Shown in pieces: positions 11,262 through 22,127 of a stretch of DNA of 64,000 bases. How positions within the stretch are numbered: the stretch's first letter is position 1; each line of letters starts with the position of its first letter. The stretch comes from Batkoa obscura. Taxonomy: Eukaryota > Entomophthoromycota > Entomophthoromycetes > Entomophthorales > Batkoaceae. The stretch covers positions 186,001-250,000 of the forward strand of contig JASVEC010000014.1 of assembly GCA_030770535.1 (NCBI GenBank), written 5' to 3'. The notes beneath the pieces are model-generated. The model was given only the letters and a program-made list of their open reading frames with translations, ran no database searches and was not told the origin of the DNA. The position numbers and the translations under genes were made by a program.

Positions 11262-12798
11262 ATGAATTCTACCACAGATAATTATACTTCTATTAATGAC
11301 TTCAAGTTAGTTACAGGCTTTAAAATACGATTGAATCAAATAAATACTAATTTGAAAATTCAAAATAGCCAATTATAATTTGTGTTCATTTCTTGCCTTA
11401 GATAATAGTGATAGCATGTTTGATACTGCTTTTAAGTTAGTTAAGCAGCATATAACCTAACTTGTATAAATTTAGTTCTACTAAAGTACAAGGAATACCT
11501 TATTTGCTTTTGGTGACATTTATGATGGCCATGTTTATTACTGTGGAATGGATCTCAATGAATTTGAAGTTCAAATTCATCATTTATTTGCAATAGAAAG
11601 CAAAATTTAAAAATGGATTTGAAATGATGCAAAAAAGGATTGAATCTATAAGAGGTGAAAAAATCTATTTCCATTCTTTTCTTTTCAAATGGTGGGGATA
11701 ACTTTGAAAAAAAAGATAAGCTAATCAATGATTCTACAAACTCATTAAATCAATTTAAAAAAGTAATTCAAAATCAAAAGGAAATGATAGTAGAATTCCA
11801 TCGAATTAGGTTTACAAACCCCTATGATACATACCTTCTTAACAAAATGACTAAAATTGGGGAGAGTATTGGTTCATTTCAATGTGTTAAACAGGCAAGC
11901 GATATTTAAGAGGCTCTGAAGAAGTTAGAAGACATTGTTAGAAAATAAGTTTCAAATTTATATTACATTTGATATAAGTACTGAGATAATAAAAATCTAA
12001 CCCAATTTTTCAAGTACTACTTTGTTAATGATACCAAAGCAATTTTATGACAGTAAAATGTGATTGTCCATTAAGAATAAGTATAGCAATAGTAATAAAT
12101 TAAGCTATGAAAGGTTATGTCCTATAGAATTAAGTTTAATGGTACTTAATTAACAGAATAATATTAGATCTATTCGATTATATGTGGTTTATATAAAATC
12201 AATATTAAACAGTTATCAGATAAAGTATTAATTCAATATTGAATCATTATCAGAGGGAGGATTAACACTAATATTGACTTAATGATTTTGAAAAAGAAGT
12301 TTAATATTTGTATGAAAGAATTAGTGTATTTTATAGTAAACAACATAAGATTAATAGAGTAAGGATAATTTTAACTGAGAGATTAACTGATATATTTAAA
12401 GAATGTATTTTTAAAATAAATACTTCAAAGTCGTCAAATCATTTGATTATCTCCTACCAAGCACTTGAAAATAATACATTGTTTATGTTGAACAATACAA
12501 ATATAAATATAAACAAAATTGATAATGATTTTATTAGTAATAATGAAAAGGTTGTTGAACAAATAATCAATTTCTCATTAGCTAATTGTAATATATTGAA
12601 ACCTTAGAAGAAGGTAACTGTATTAGTATTAGACTTCAAGTTTTACGTAATCAAGCTTCCATGTCAGATTCTAGCTTATTAAAAATCGTTAATGTTGGAT
12701 CTTTCTTTATGAGTTATAGCGGATTTATAGATTTACTTTCATCTAAAATTACTCAATAAGAAAAAGAACAATTACAACTTAACGATAATTCCAAAAAT

Positions 12799-12834
12799 AA
12801 AAGTAAAAGTAAAAGTAAAAGTAAAAGTAAAAGT
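12799..12834 (+). repeat. (AAAAGT)6 microsatellite
   Basis: Six perfect tandem AAAAGT units inside the VWA pseudogene. The intact copy has no such repeat at the equivalent place (after its HGGFDKENK segment), so it arose or expanded after duplication. Confidence 0.95.
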
Positions 12835-14121
12835 AATGGTATTAATAGATGGTCATAATGTAAAAAACCAATGAAGCTATACCACTGTATGTAGTTGAAC
12901 AACGTTGGAAATAGATCGATTAAAAGCAAAATAATACTTTCTTGAATGACCAGTTTATCAGCTAGTGGAGGGTCTTGGTAATGAAAATGGAATAATTCCA
13001 TTTTTAATATTATCAAAATATGCAGATAATATTTTTAAAGGTGGCATTGTATACTTGTATGGCTATTCATAACACTAAAGGTATTAAGAATGAAGTAGAA
13101 AGATATCAAAAGTTTATAGAATTTCTGTTAAAGAGAACGACTTACTCAATCTCTGGTCAAAATTTCTTTTTAGTTCAACTGTTCTGTACTATTTATGCTA
13201 AAGACGTAAAGTACAAGGGTTTTATTCAAAAATTTGGCATTTTTTCTGGATATATAGCTGAAGAAGTTACACAACGTAAGCTAGTTAAAATGAGGTTTAG
13301 AGGTTTAAATTTAGATGATCATGTGAGATATTTTCAGTTGATAAAGCAAAAGCCCCCAAAGATTTGCTAAGTAAATGGAAAGAAGGATCTAGGAATAAGA
13401 TTGAAGAAACAGAGAAAGAAGATACAACTAAATATAAAGAATTATCTATAGAAGAATTTGAAAGAATGAAAAGTGAGAAAGTGAAAAGAAAGATATTAAA
13501 CTTCAAAACAATATCAATGATAATGGTTTGGATGATTATTTGACTTATGAATATGCTACAAATAATATTAAACTTAGCGATAACAGGATAAAAAAGAGGG
13601 CACAAAGAACAGTAAATCTTGTACTGAACAAGTTGAAGCAATTGGGAGTAGATCCAAAAGTTATTGGTAGTGATAAGTTAATAAAAGAGACAAGAAGTAT
13701 TAGTAATAATAATACTATCAATACTAATAATCTTATGAAAAAACAAGGTTTGGACAAAAGTATATTTTTTAGGATCGAAATTATTTAAATAAAATAGATG
13801 AAACGAGAAGGCAGTTAATAGATAATAGCGTATATATTCATTATCCTACTGATAATATCAAGGATGTTAAATTATACATTGGAATCAACTGAACCAAAAA
13901 TCAAAGAATATGCTACTAAGTATAGTTCATATTATAAAGAACTATATGATTTGAGGTTACTCATTTCAATATACTTTTCCTAAACACACAAGACTTATCT
14001 GAAGCAGCAGGCATATTAAAATATAAAGTCAAGTCTCATTTTACAAAAATAATTCATTAAATTACAGTACTACAAAAAAAACACCGAAAGTAAATTTACT
14101 GACCATGAATGAAATAATAGA

Positions 14122-14226
14122 TATGTGGATGATTTTTTTGGTTTCATTACTTTTTCCACTTTTTAAGCGCTAGTTAAGCGGAAAAATTATTAGTAAAATT
14201 TTTAAACACAAAAATACATTCCCATA
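14122..14226 (+). mobile_element. TA-flanked element, copy M6, in VWA pseudogene
   Basis: TA-TGTGGATG to CATTCCCA-TA. Removing the element plus one TA restores GATATATAGTTAGCT, which aligns base for base in length with GATATTCAATTAGCT of the intact VWA gene. This defines a TA target duplication and a 101-bp element. Confidence 0.95.
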
Positions 14227-14380
14227 TATAGTTAGCTAAACTTGAAATCCTAATTACTGGGGAATACAAAGGAGCTGAATTATTTCGAGATAATGTAAGT
14301 GGATGATATTGATTCTGGATTCAGAATTATTACTTAAATTTGATTACCTGAGGATCGAAAATTGTATCAGTTTTGTAAGG

Positions 14381-14485
14381 TATGGGGATGTTTTTTTTAG
14401 CTTCAGCATTTTTTCCATCTTTTAAGCACTATTTGAATGGAAAAATTGTTAGTAAAATTCTTGAATACAAAAATACATTCCCGTA
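14381..14485 (+). mobile_element. TA-flanked element, copy M7, in VWA pseudogene
   Basis: TA-TGGGGATG to CATTCCCG-TA. Deleting the element and one TA gives AAGGTATATCAAA, matching AAGGTGTATCAAA in the intact gene near 8767. The element reads open from ATG-GGG-ATG through its whole length on the plus strand. Confidence 0.95.
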
Positions 14486-14816
14486 TATCAAAATGTTAAA
14501 GGTAGTATAAAAAGAAGTTTCGAATAAGTTTAAGAGGATTTTTATTGGCAGAATATTTAAAAAGGAGAGCTAAAAAATACAACTTAACTTAATAAAGTAT
14601 TTATTATTTACAACTTATTAGTATTTATATATTTAATATTTATTCTATTCGATTATTTAAAACTAAACATAAATCAATCCATAGATTTTTTTAAACTACC
14701 TTAGATAATTTAATTAAACGTTAGTTCATCATTTCAATCTTATAAAATATTTTTATTGAAGATAAATTTCTATCAAGACATTAAATACTCTCATTAACCT
14801 AAAATAAAACCTATTT

Positions 14817-17135
14817 TTAATCTGAATCTTCTTCCTCTGCTTCATTTAACCAATCAATTAATGGTTTAGCCTATAATTGATCATTAAATTATTAATTGAG
14901 TTAATTAAATAAAACTTACAGCAGCTCTTAACTCTTTGTATTCTTTCATTCTTTCACTGAGTCGATCTGGATCATCACCTTCATACCATTCAATCAACGC
15001 TTCTTCAGTAACTACATCCAAATCATACCAATTCTTTAAACTTAAAGCAAACATTTTACTTTTATTGTTGTTACTATGATCACTACAAGCCAACTAAAAA
15101 CATTATTAATTTAAATGAAAAAAGGTTAATTTAAACTTACCATTAAAATATCAATTGCATCTATCATGTCATATTCTGATATCGTAAACTTAGAAATAAG
15201 TGGTGCCCATTTACTAAATATGCTTTTTAATCCACCAGCTAAAGTACGAGCAGGGTCCAAATGTTCTAATAATTGAGGTATTAAACATTCCCTAACTTGA
15301 ATAAATTGAGCATTATAAGACATTCTTAAAGCAGTTAATTCTAATGCAGCATTGTCTAAAGTGAGACCTTCTTTTAATGCTCTTTCAACTGTAGATTTAG
15401 CTTCTCTCTCAAACTCCATATCTCTCTTTTCTTCTTCATTTAGACCGTCATCAGATCCATCATCAGATTCATTGTCTTCATTTTCATTCTCTGTTAATTG
15501 ATCTTCAACTTTAGGTAATGCTGGAAGATCTTTTAATTCAACACCAAGCTGTGTTAAGTCAAAATTACTACGTACATAGCTTGGATTTTCTTCATCTTCA
15601 TCTTCATCATCAGAGAATATATCAACATATTTGTAAGCCAATTGACCATAAGTAATACCCTCTTCGTTTTCATTAGATTCTTCGTCGTCACTATCAAATT
15701 CACTCATAATCTTACTACTACTTACTTTTGTCTTTTCTGGTAATGTGATATTTGGTCCAATAACACAATTAGGAGCAATGATACATCCTTTACTAACTTT
15801 ACTTCCTTTTAAAACTTTAACTCCTTTACCAATAATAGCATTATTTATAACACAATTGTCTTCAACAATTACATCGTCAAATAAATATGCTCCATTTAAT
15901 TCTACGTTATTATCAATACTACAATTTCTTCCAATCACTGAATCTCTAACCTTTGTTTCAGATCCAATCGAACTACCCTCTCCAATAACTGTTCTACGTT
16001 CAACTTGACAGCTATTAGCTAATACAACATCTCTCTCTTTATATACTTGTTGTCTACCATAATTGTAAGTTGTATCGGTAAGGTTAGCATCGGGTACTAA
16101 TGGATAAGTCCATCTTTTAATTACATCTTTTGAAATAGTATCATACATCTTTGTTCCTGATACTTTTGATGCGTATGCGTCTTCAACTACATGACAATAG
16201 ATCGATTTACCTAATAAATCAGAAGTGAGGATACCATGTACAAAATCCTTACGTAAATCTTGATAATCAAAATTTTCAGTAAATAAAGCAGGTACTTCTT
16301 CAGAACAGATATCTACATAACAATCCACTAAATCCTTTCTCAACTCAAATTCATTGTTTTTCACTTTACTAAGAATCTCGGGATTGATGGATACACTCTT
16401 TGCTGATGGATAAGCGTCTTGAGTTTCAAAATAATAGCATTCTTTGCTATTACTATCTAACATGTAAATTGGGTTGATTTCTGGATACCTTGCTGGATGG
16501 TCTAACGAGGCTTCTTTGACCAACATGGTCATTATAATGTCTTTATTTTTAAGACGGCGAGCTCTATGATAATTAATTAATTAATCAGAAAACTGAATTC
16601 AATAGAAAATAATAAAATTTACTTGTGTGCGTTAACTGCCTCTTGTAATTTCATATTAGAAACAATATCACCAGACAATAAAATGAAATCGGAACGAATG
16701 ATGGACTTGGAATCAATATCTCTCAAAGCATCACCTACTGATAATAATTGTTGAGTAACAATTACAGTGACTTTAGCGTTTGATGACTTGCCCCATTTAG
16801 AGTTTCTAGAATTCATTGTTTAATTAGCAATATAAAAATAATAATCCTTTCTTTTTTTCTTACCTTATATACTCTTTAATTTTATCGGAATGAGCACAAC
16901 ATAAGATATAGATATCTTTTACATTGGATAAAACCAACATTTCTAAAGTATATTCTATTAATGGAATGTTACATAAAGGTAATAAACATCTTGGTGTATC
17001 AAAAGTTAATGGTTTAAATCGAGAATCAAAACTATCAGCAAGAACGACGGCTTGTAACACGTCTTCTTCTTGGTTTAAGCTACTTTTATCTTTACTATCT
17101 TTACGTCCTCCTTTATTACTACTTTTGGTCGCCAT
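14817..17135 (-). CDS. GCD6: Translation initiation factor eIF2B epsilon subunit
   Basis: Catalytic subunit of the guanine-nucleotide exchange factor that reactivates eIF2. Five exons fit (17135-16864, 16805-16623, 16563-15141, 15093-14920, 14870-14817), giving 701 residues, close to the family norm. The N-terminal nucleotidyltransferase-like domain has VVLADSFDSRFKPLTFDTPR, LPLCNIPLIEYTLEML and SGDIVSN. Left-handed beta-helix hexapeptides follow (VERRTVIGEGSSIG, VIGRNCSID, AIIGKGVKV, CIIAPNCVIGPNITLP). An acidic linker comes next, and the C-terminal W2/HEAT domain with the acidic-aromatic tail (WYEGDD, PLIDWLNEAEEEDSD) carries the exchange activity and binds eIF2 beta. It acts in the cytosol. 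Phase is preserved at every inferred junction. Confidence 0.95.
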
Positions 17136-17793
17136 CCTTGGTTACGTTGTATTTTAAAAAGTGGAAAGTTACTAATTTTTTTAAAATGAAGTTGCCTTTG
17201 AAAGGAATTTTGAAATGAGTTTGGCTATTGGTTAATTTTTCATTGTGATGAGATTCGAGGTTGATTCATTTGGAATTTATAAAATTAAATTCTAAAAATT
17301 ATTAAAACTGATGTTTTATAGTTACTTAGTTATTCATATTAAAATGTTTAATTTTGTTATTTTGAAATTAAATAATAGATATGTTTTGAATACTTTGATG
17401 TGTGAAAATGTTTGTATAGTTGTTACATGATGTAATTTTTCTAAATATCCGATCTATTTTAACAATGAGTAATTTGATTTAATAAATTTATGTATATTAT
17501 ATAGTATAGTTTTACTTAATATTAGCTCTATTACTATAAATGAAATAAAAATTAATATCTAAAAAGCTTTTTATCTATATATGATTAATTTTCATAAACT
17601 TTCTTACAGTATTGAAAAATTTAAAAAAGACGTTTACAAATACTTCAAAAAACTTCGTTTACATTAAAAATTATCGATTTGATGATATTGTTTGATGTTA
17701 ATATATGTGTCAATATAACAGAAAACAATATCACAAACTTAAAACAACTAAATAACTAGTTATATATAATTTTATTAAAAATAAAAAATTAAA
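17136..17793. other. Spacer upstream of eIF2B epsilon
   Basis: About 660 bp of A/T-rich sequence between the start of the eIF2B epsilon gene and the 3' end of the next minus-strand gene. No gene, repeat copy or structured RNA was seen; it should hold the eIF2B epsilon promoter. Confidence 0.5.
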
Positions 17794-20632
17794 CTATAAA
17801 GTAAACTCAATTCGAAAAGCAGAGTATGAATTTCTTCTCATTAGCTTTGGATAACTTACCTTGATACTAGGTAATGATTTCATCTTTCTTAATTTGTTAG
17901 AAGGTTGACGAATAACTTTTGTAGTATTAAATTGTTTCTTTATAAAATTGTCATCATCCTTTTTATTGTTGATACTTTCCATATCTAATTTTACTTTCAA
18001 GTTGCATAGAGTTATTAAACTAATCTCATTATCTTCTTCTTCATTCGTCTTTTCTACATTTAATGTTAAATTATTATCATCTATAGCCAGCTTAAGGTGA
18101 TGAATAATTAATTTAATATGGTTATATCTTTGAATATTATAACCACGACTTAAAATATCATGATTAATATTAAAACATTCAATTGCTTTTAAATAATTAT
18201 AATTTTTAATATAATATAATATTAATACATCTTTTAATATTGGTTTATTTCCTTCATTTAAAAATTGTATTAATAACTCCTTTTCATGACTTTTTAACTG
18301 TAATTTTAATAACGAATTGATATTACTTAATTGATTATTATCTATAAAATTTATTACTACTTATTATAACATATAATATGAACTAAAGTTTACCTATTAA
18401 AATAAATTTTAATAACAACAAAAATAACTCGTTCCTAACTTTAATATCGAAGTTTTGTTGATTCTAAAATAATAAACATATTAATATATCACTTTAAATA
18501 ATAATGAAATATAGAATTACTATAAATAAATAAGCATAAACGATATTTAGATTCAATAATGAAAAGAATGCCAACTTTTTGAACTTGAAATTTTTTACTT
18601 TTAACATTGAGAATATTTTAAAATATTTTGAATACATTTGATAATTAAATAAATTTAATAATATTTTCTTAATATCATCTTGTTGAAATTTATAAAATTG
18701 AAATAATTTTAAGCCATCTTTAGGTAGTCCATGATCAAAATTCCAATAAACTTCCAACTGTTTAATATTTTCTTTTGGTATTTTTAGTTCATTTAAATAA
18801 TTTAAAAATCGATTTGGATCAAATATATAATCTTTTCCAATATAATAATATATAAAATATTTTAATTCTTTATCACAATTACATTCTATCGTTTCCTTCA
18901 TTATATATCTTAATTTTTCACTCGTTAATGGTGGATAAATAGGTTCCATATTATTATTATTGTTATTGATAACTTTCTTTAATACTCTATCAATAAATAA
19001 CTCACCATCATTAATCTCTCGATGTTTTTTAATCCTACTACATTCTTGTGTAGTATAGGGTGATAGCCTTACATCTGTAATAAACCAATGGTTATAATCA
19101 ATAGTAAATAAAGCCTCCTTTATTGGTTCTTTATACTCTTCTTCTATTTCAAATAAATTGATTAACTTTTCAATTCTATCCGAATATAACAATATTATAC
19201 TATTATTATTATCTTCTTTATGTATATCCTAAAATAAATAAATAAATATGCAAATACATTAATATGTAAACTTACTAAAGGTGGCTCTGGTGACAATTGA
19301 GAATAACTATTTGTTAATTTAGTTTGATTTATTAAGTTGAAATGTTGATCAAAATAATTTATCAATAATTTAAGTTGACATTCTTCTTTATCATAATAAA
19401 TTTGTATTAATTGATTGTAATTTATGTCTTCATCATCTTCATTATTTACTTTGCTATTATTACAAACTAATATATCGCTATCATTTATATTATTGTTACT
19501 ATTACATAAGTAAAGAAACTGTGATTCTTTTTTAATAACCTTAAAAATTAATTTGTCTACATTTAATTGTTTGTACTCCCCTGTAAGTAAATTAATCTGT
19601 ATAAATAATACTTCTGGTAACTTGTGATCCTTAAGTGGGATTAATTCTTCTATACCAAACAATAATATAATTAATCCATGATCATTATGAACATTTTTTG
19701 TCAAGCTAGAATGTAGAATTAATTTTAAAAAATATAGTTGATTTAAATTATTGTTTTGTTGAAATAAGAAAGAGTTAATAGATAGCTTTAAAATTTGATG
19801 AAAAGTATGTAATAAATAAGAATTTGAAAAAGAATAACAAAATAAATTAATAAATCCACATTGCAACCCAATAGCTATTAAACATTTCTCATTATTAACC
19901 TTTAAAATATCAATTTCCCTAATATCGTTTGCTTTTCCAATTTTCAATTCGGTTATATTCTCTATTTTCAATGGCATTTTATTAACATTCCTCAAATTTT
20001 CTTTATAAATTGTAAATACTACTACTTTATTATCTTCTAACTTGATTAATAATAAATAATGTTGTTTATCTAAATTATTATTTCTACTTTCTTCACTATC
20101 AATTGTATAATCTTCACTGTTATTTACACTATATTCACTACTATTGAAGTTAAATTCTTCATTGTTATATACATTCTCGTTATCACCCCAAGTTACTATT
20201 GGCTCAAGTAAATTTGACAAATACATTTTTTTGATATTAGATTGAAATGTAAATTCATATGGTACTAATTTCATATTCCTAAAATTAAGTATAAATAGTT
20301 GAGAATATTCAAATTCAAAACCGTTAATTGCTAAAAGTAAATGATATGCTTGATTAAATACTATGGGTATTATATCTATTATTTCTAACTATAAAAATAT
20401 AAAAAATTGTTTTAAATATAAAGAACTAAATAGTAGTATATAAAATTACCCTTTCACTATTTTTAAATAGGTTTTCCAACTTGATCACTTTTATACATGT
20501 TTTATAAGAATAAATTTCTAGCTTGTAACTATCATAAATATAATACAAATAAGAATTGATAATTTTCCCTTTTATTTGATTATCATAACTCGTTGGAAAA
20601 GGTTGTTTAAAATTATTGGTAATTAATTTCAT
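17794..20632 (-). CDS. Propeller plus ELYS-like domain protein, probable nucleoporin
   Basis: The minus-strand gene starts MKLITNNFKQPF at 20632. Intron donors and acceptors (GTAATT...ATAG near 20450-20389; GTAAGT...TTAG near 19276-19230; more near 18480-18350) join the pieces in frame. The N-terminal part (about residues 1-430) has repeated short beta-strand patterns with Asn/Asp-rich loops, as in a divergent beta-propeller. The C-terminal part is helical. Its IPKENIKQLEVYWNFDHG followed by KDGLKLF fits the ELYS-like helical signature (WLLDH...GLELL), and VLILYYIKNYNYLKAIECFN fits a TPR-like repeat. If right, it tethers nuclear pores to chromatin. The tail is basic. A possible last intron (donor near 17858, acceptor near 17795) would alter the C-terminus. 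The ELYS assignment is inference from weak motifs. Confidence 0.55.
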
Positions 20633-22127
20633 GTTATATATATTTATTTCATGTACAAACTCAATATAAAAATCAAAGCTACAAAAAATATCTTCGAAGT
20701 TAAGATTTAAATTTTTTGTTCCCCCTTATTATAATTTTAACTGGATTTACATCACTATTTATTTAGAACTTTTCTTTTCACTTCTTTAAGCTTCAACAAT
20801 AAAAATGGTCAATTCTTTGTCTCATTTTTTCAAAAAGTATAAATGCTTCCAATCAATAGAGTTTCTTTGTTTACATTGCAAAGCTTGATTTGACAAACTT
20901 TGGTCTTTTGGATCACTTACAATAACATTCTCAATAACTTAACCTTATTTGAGTGAAATTCCAAAGTTGTTAATTTCGAAAGTATCGTTTATAACACTAT
21001 TGCCCTAGTAGTTGATGTTTTACTTCAGAGCTAATTGTTCTGATATTTGATATCTTATTACAGAGTTTATTGTAGTTTACTTAGTGGTTTCTATCATTAA
21101 TGATATTTAACAAAAGGATCAGTTATTATCACATATTAAAGCAAAGCACATAAAACAATAAAAAAGGCAATTTAATATCATGAGCTATTATAGCTTAGTT
21201 TCAATGTCTATTTTTACCATTTTATATTATTAATTTCAAAAGACTCATATTTGAAACTTTTATCACTATAAATGAACAATAAGTGTTATCTATTTATAGC
21301 TTGAACACTTTTACTAGTTTTTAAATTATTAAAAATCAATCAAATCAATAATTTTCATATTTTATAAATTAATTAAATTAACTTGAGGAAAATATATGAT
21401 TATAATGTCATCAAATAATTGATAATTAGTTCTTGATTAGAAATAACATCAAAGGATAAAGTTAATATTAAAATGGAACTTTGTATCAATAAAATCAGTA
21501 ATTAAAAATAAAATATTAGATTTATAGCAATAATAATATAATATTTTCTATATGATTTCTACTTCTCCACAACTTTTAGCCCAAAGCATTCTATTCCTAA
21601 AAATAGGGTTAAAATAATACTAAATAAAGCTTCAACAACAATAGCACCAAGTTTATTCTCTCCTCCATTTATAAATGAGTTAAGGAATAATAAAGAATCT
21701 TCCATTCTACTTCTATTCAACTCGGGTTGATATATCTTTTTAAATAAAGCCGATAAATAATATAGATTTTTCACTACTAACGGCTTAACTAACGCATTAT
21801 TAAATTACTTTTAATAACCTTTCAACTTATCAGATTTATTAATAGAATTAATTTTAACAACCATTAAAGAAGCCACAAATAAATTCAAGTAAATTTCAAC
21901 CTTAACCAATCATTAAAGTTAATAAATTAGCCTAATAAAACCAGCAACTGCTTTTATCTTTTACTTATTTTTTTATAATTGCAATTTTAAAAACACAAAA
22001 GCTGGCTTTTAAAGTATATTTTATTATCAATTATTTTAATATTAAAATACAACAAATTCCATCAGATAAATATTAACATTAATCTTATTTCTCAATCTTT
22101 ACCTTGAAATATTGAAACTAAATAAAA
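20633..22127. other. Divergent spacer, ELYS-like gene to copper ATPase gene
   Basis: About 1.5 kb between two outward-reading genes; it should contain both promoters. Apart from the small candidate gene at 21559-21774 it shows only A/T-rich sequence. No copy of the 101-bp family is present. Confidence 0.55.
21559..21774 (-). CDS. Possible small single-pass membrane protein
   Basis: An open frame of about 70 residues. Its C-terminal half is a clear hydrophobic helix (GAIVVEALFSIILTLFLG) followed by IECFGLKVVEK and a stop; a polar/basic N-terminal part (FKKIYQPELNRSRMEDSLLF) precedes it. The first in-frame ATG upstream is missing. A short upstream exon beginning MVVKINSINKSDKLK near 21865 could be joined only by an intron of about 30 nt, which is short for this genome. 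Family not recognised. Confidence 0.35.
   Translation of the reverse strand: MKNLYYLSALFKKIYQPELNRSRMEDSLLFLNSFINGGENKLGAIVVEALFSIILTLFLGIECFGLKVVEK

Larger units (their letters stand above)
11262..14592 (+). pseudogene. Decayed tandem copy of the VWA-domain gene
   Basis: Collinear with the intact gene at 5.6-8.9 kb, from an ATG at 11262 to a tail equivalent (AGGAGAGCTAAAAAATAC) near 14570. Matching blocks include LFFSNGGDNFEKKDKL for the VWA domain, GESIGSFQCVKQASDI, EGNCISIRLQVLR, YTCMAIHN and HTQDLSEAAGILKYKVK. Many in-frame stops and frameshifts break it into pieces (longest open parts 11655-11909, 12308-12607, 13020-13370, 13528-13788). It also holds a six-unit AAAAGT repeat at 12799-12834 and two TA-flanked elements (14122-14226 and 14381-14485). 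A functional product is very unlikely. Confidence 0.9.

Noticed and set aside
12753-13016. Leucine-run minus-strand frame
   Set aside because: It is the antisense of the AAAAGT microsatellite in the VWA pseudogene.
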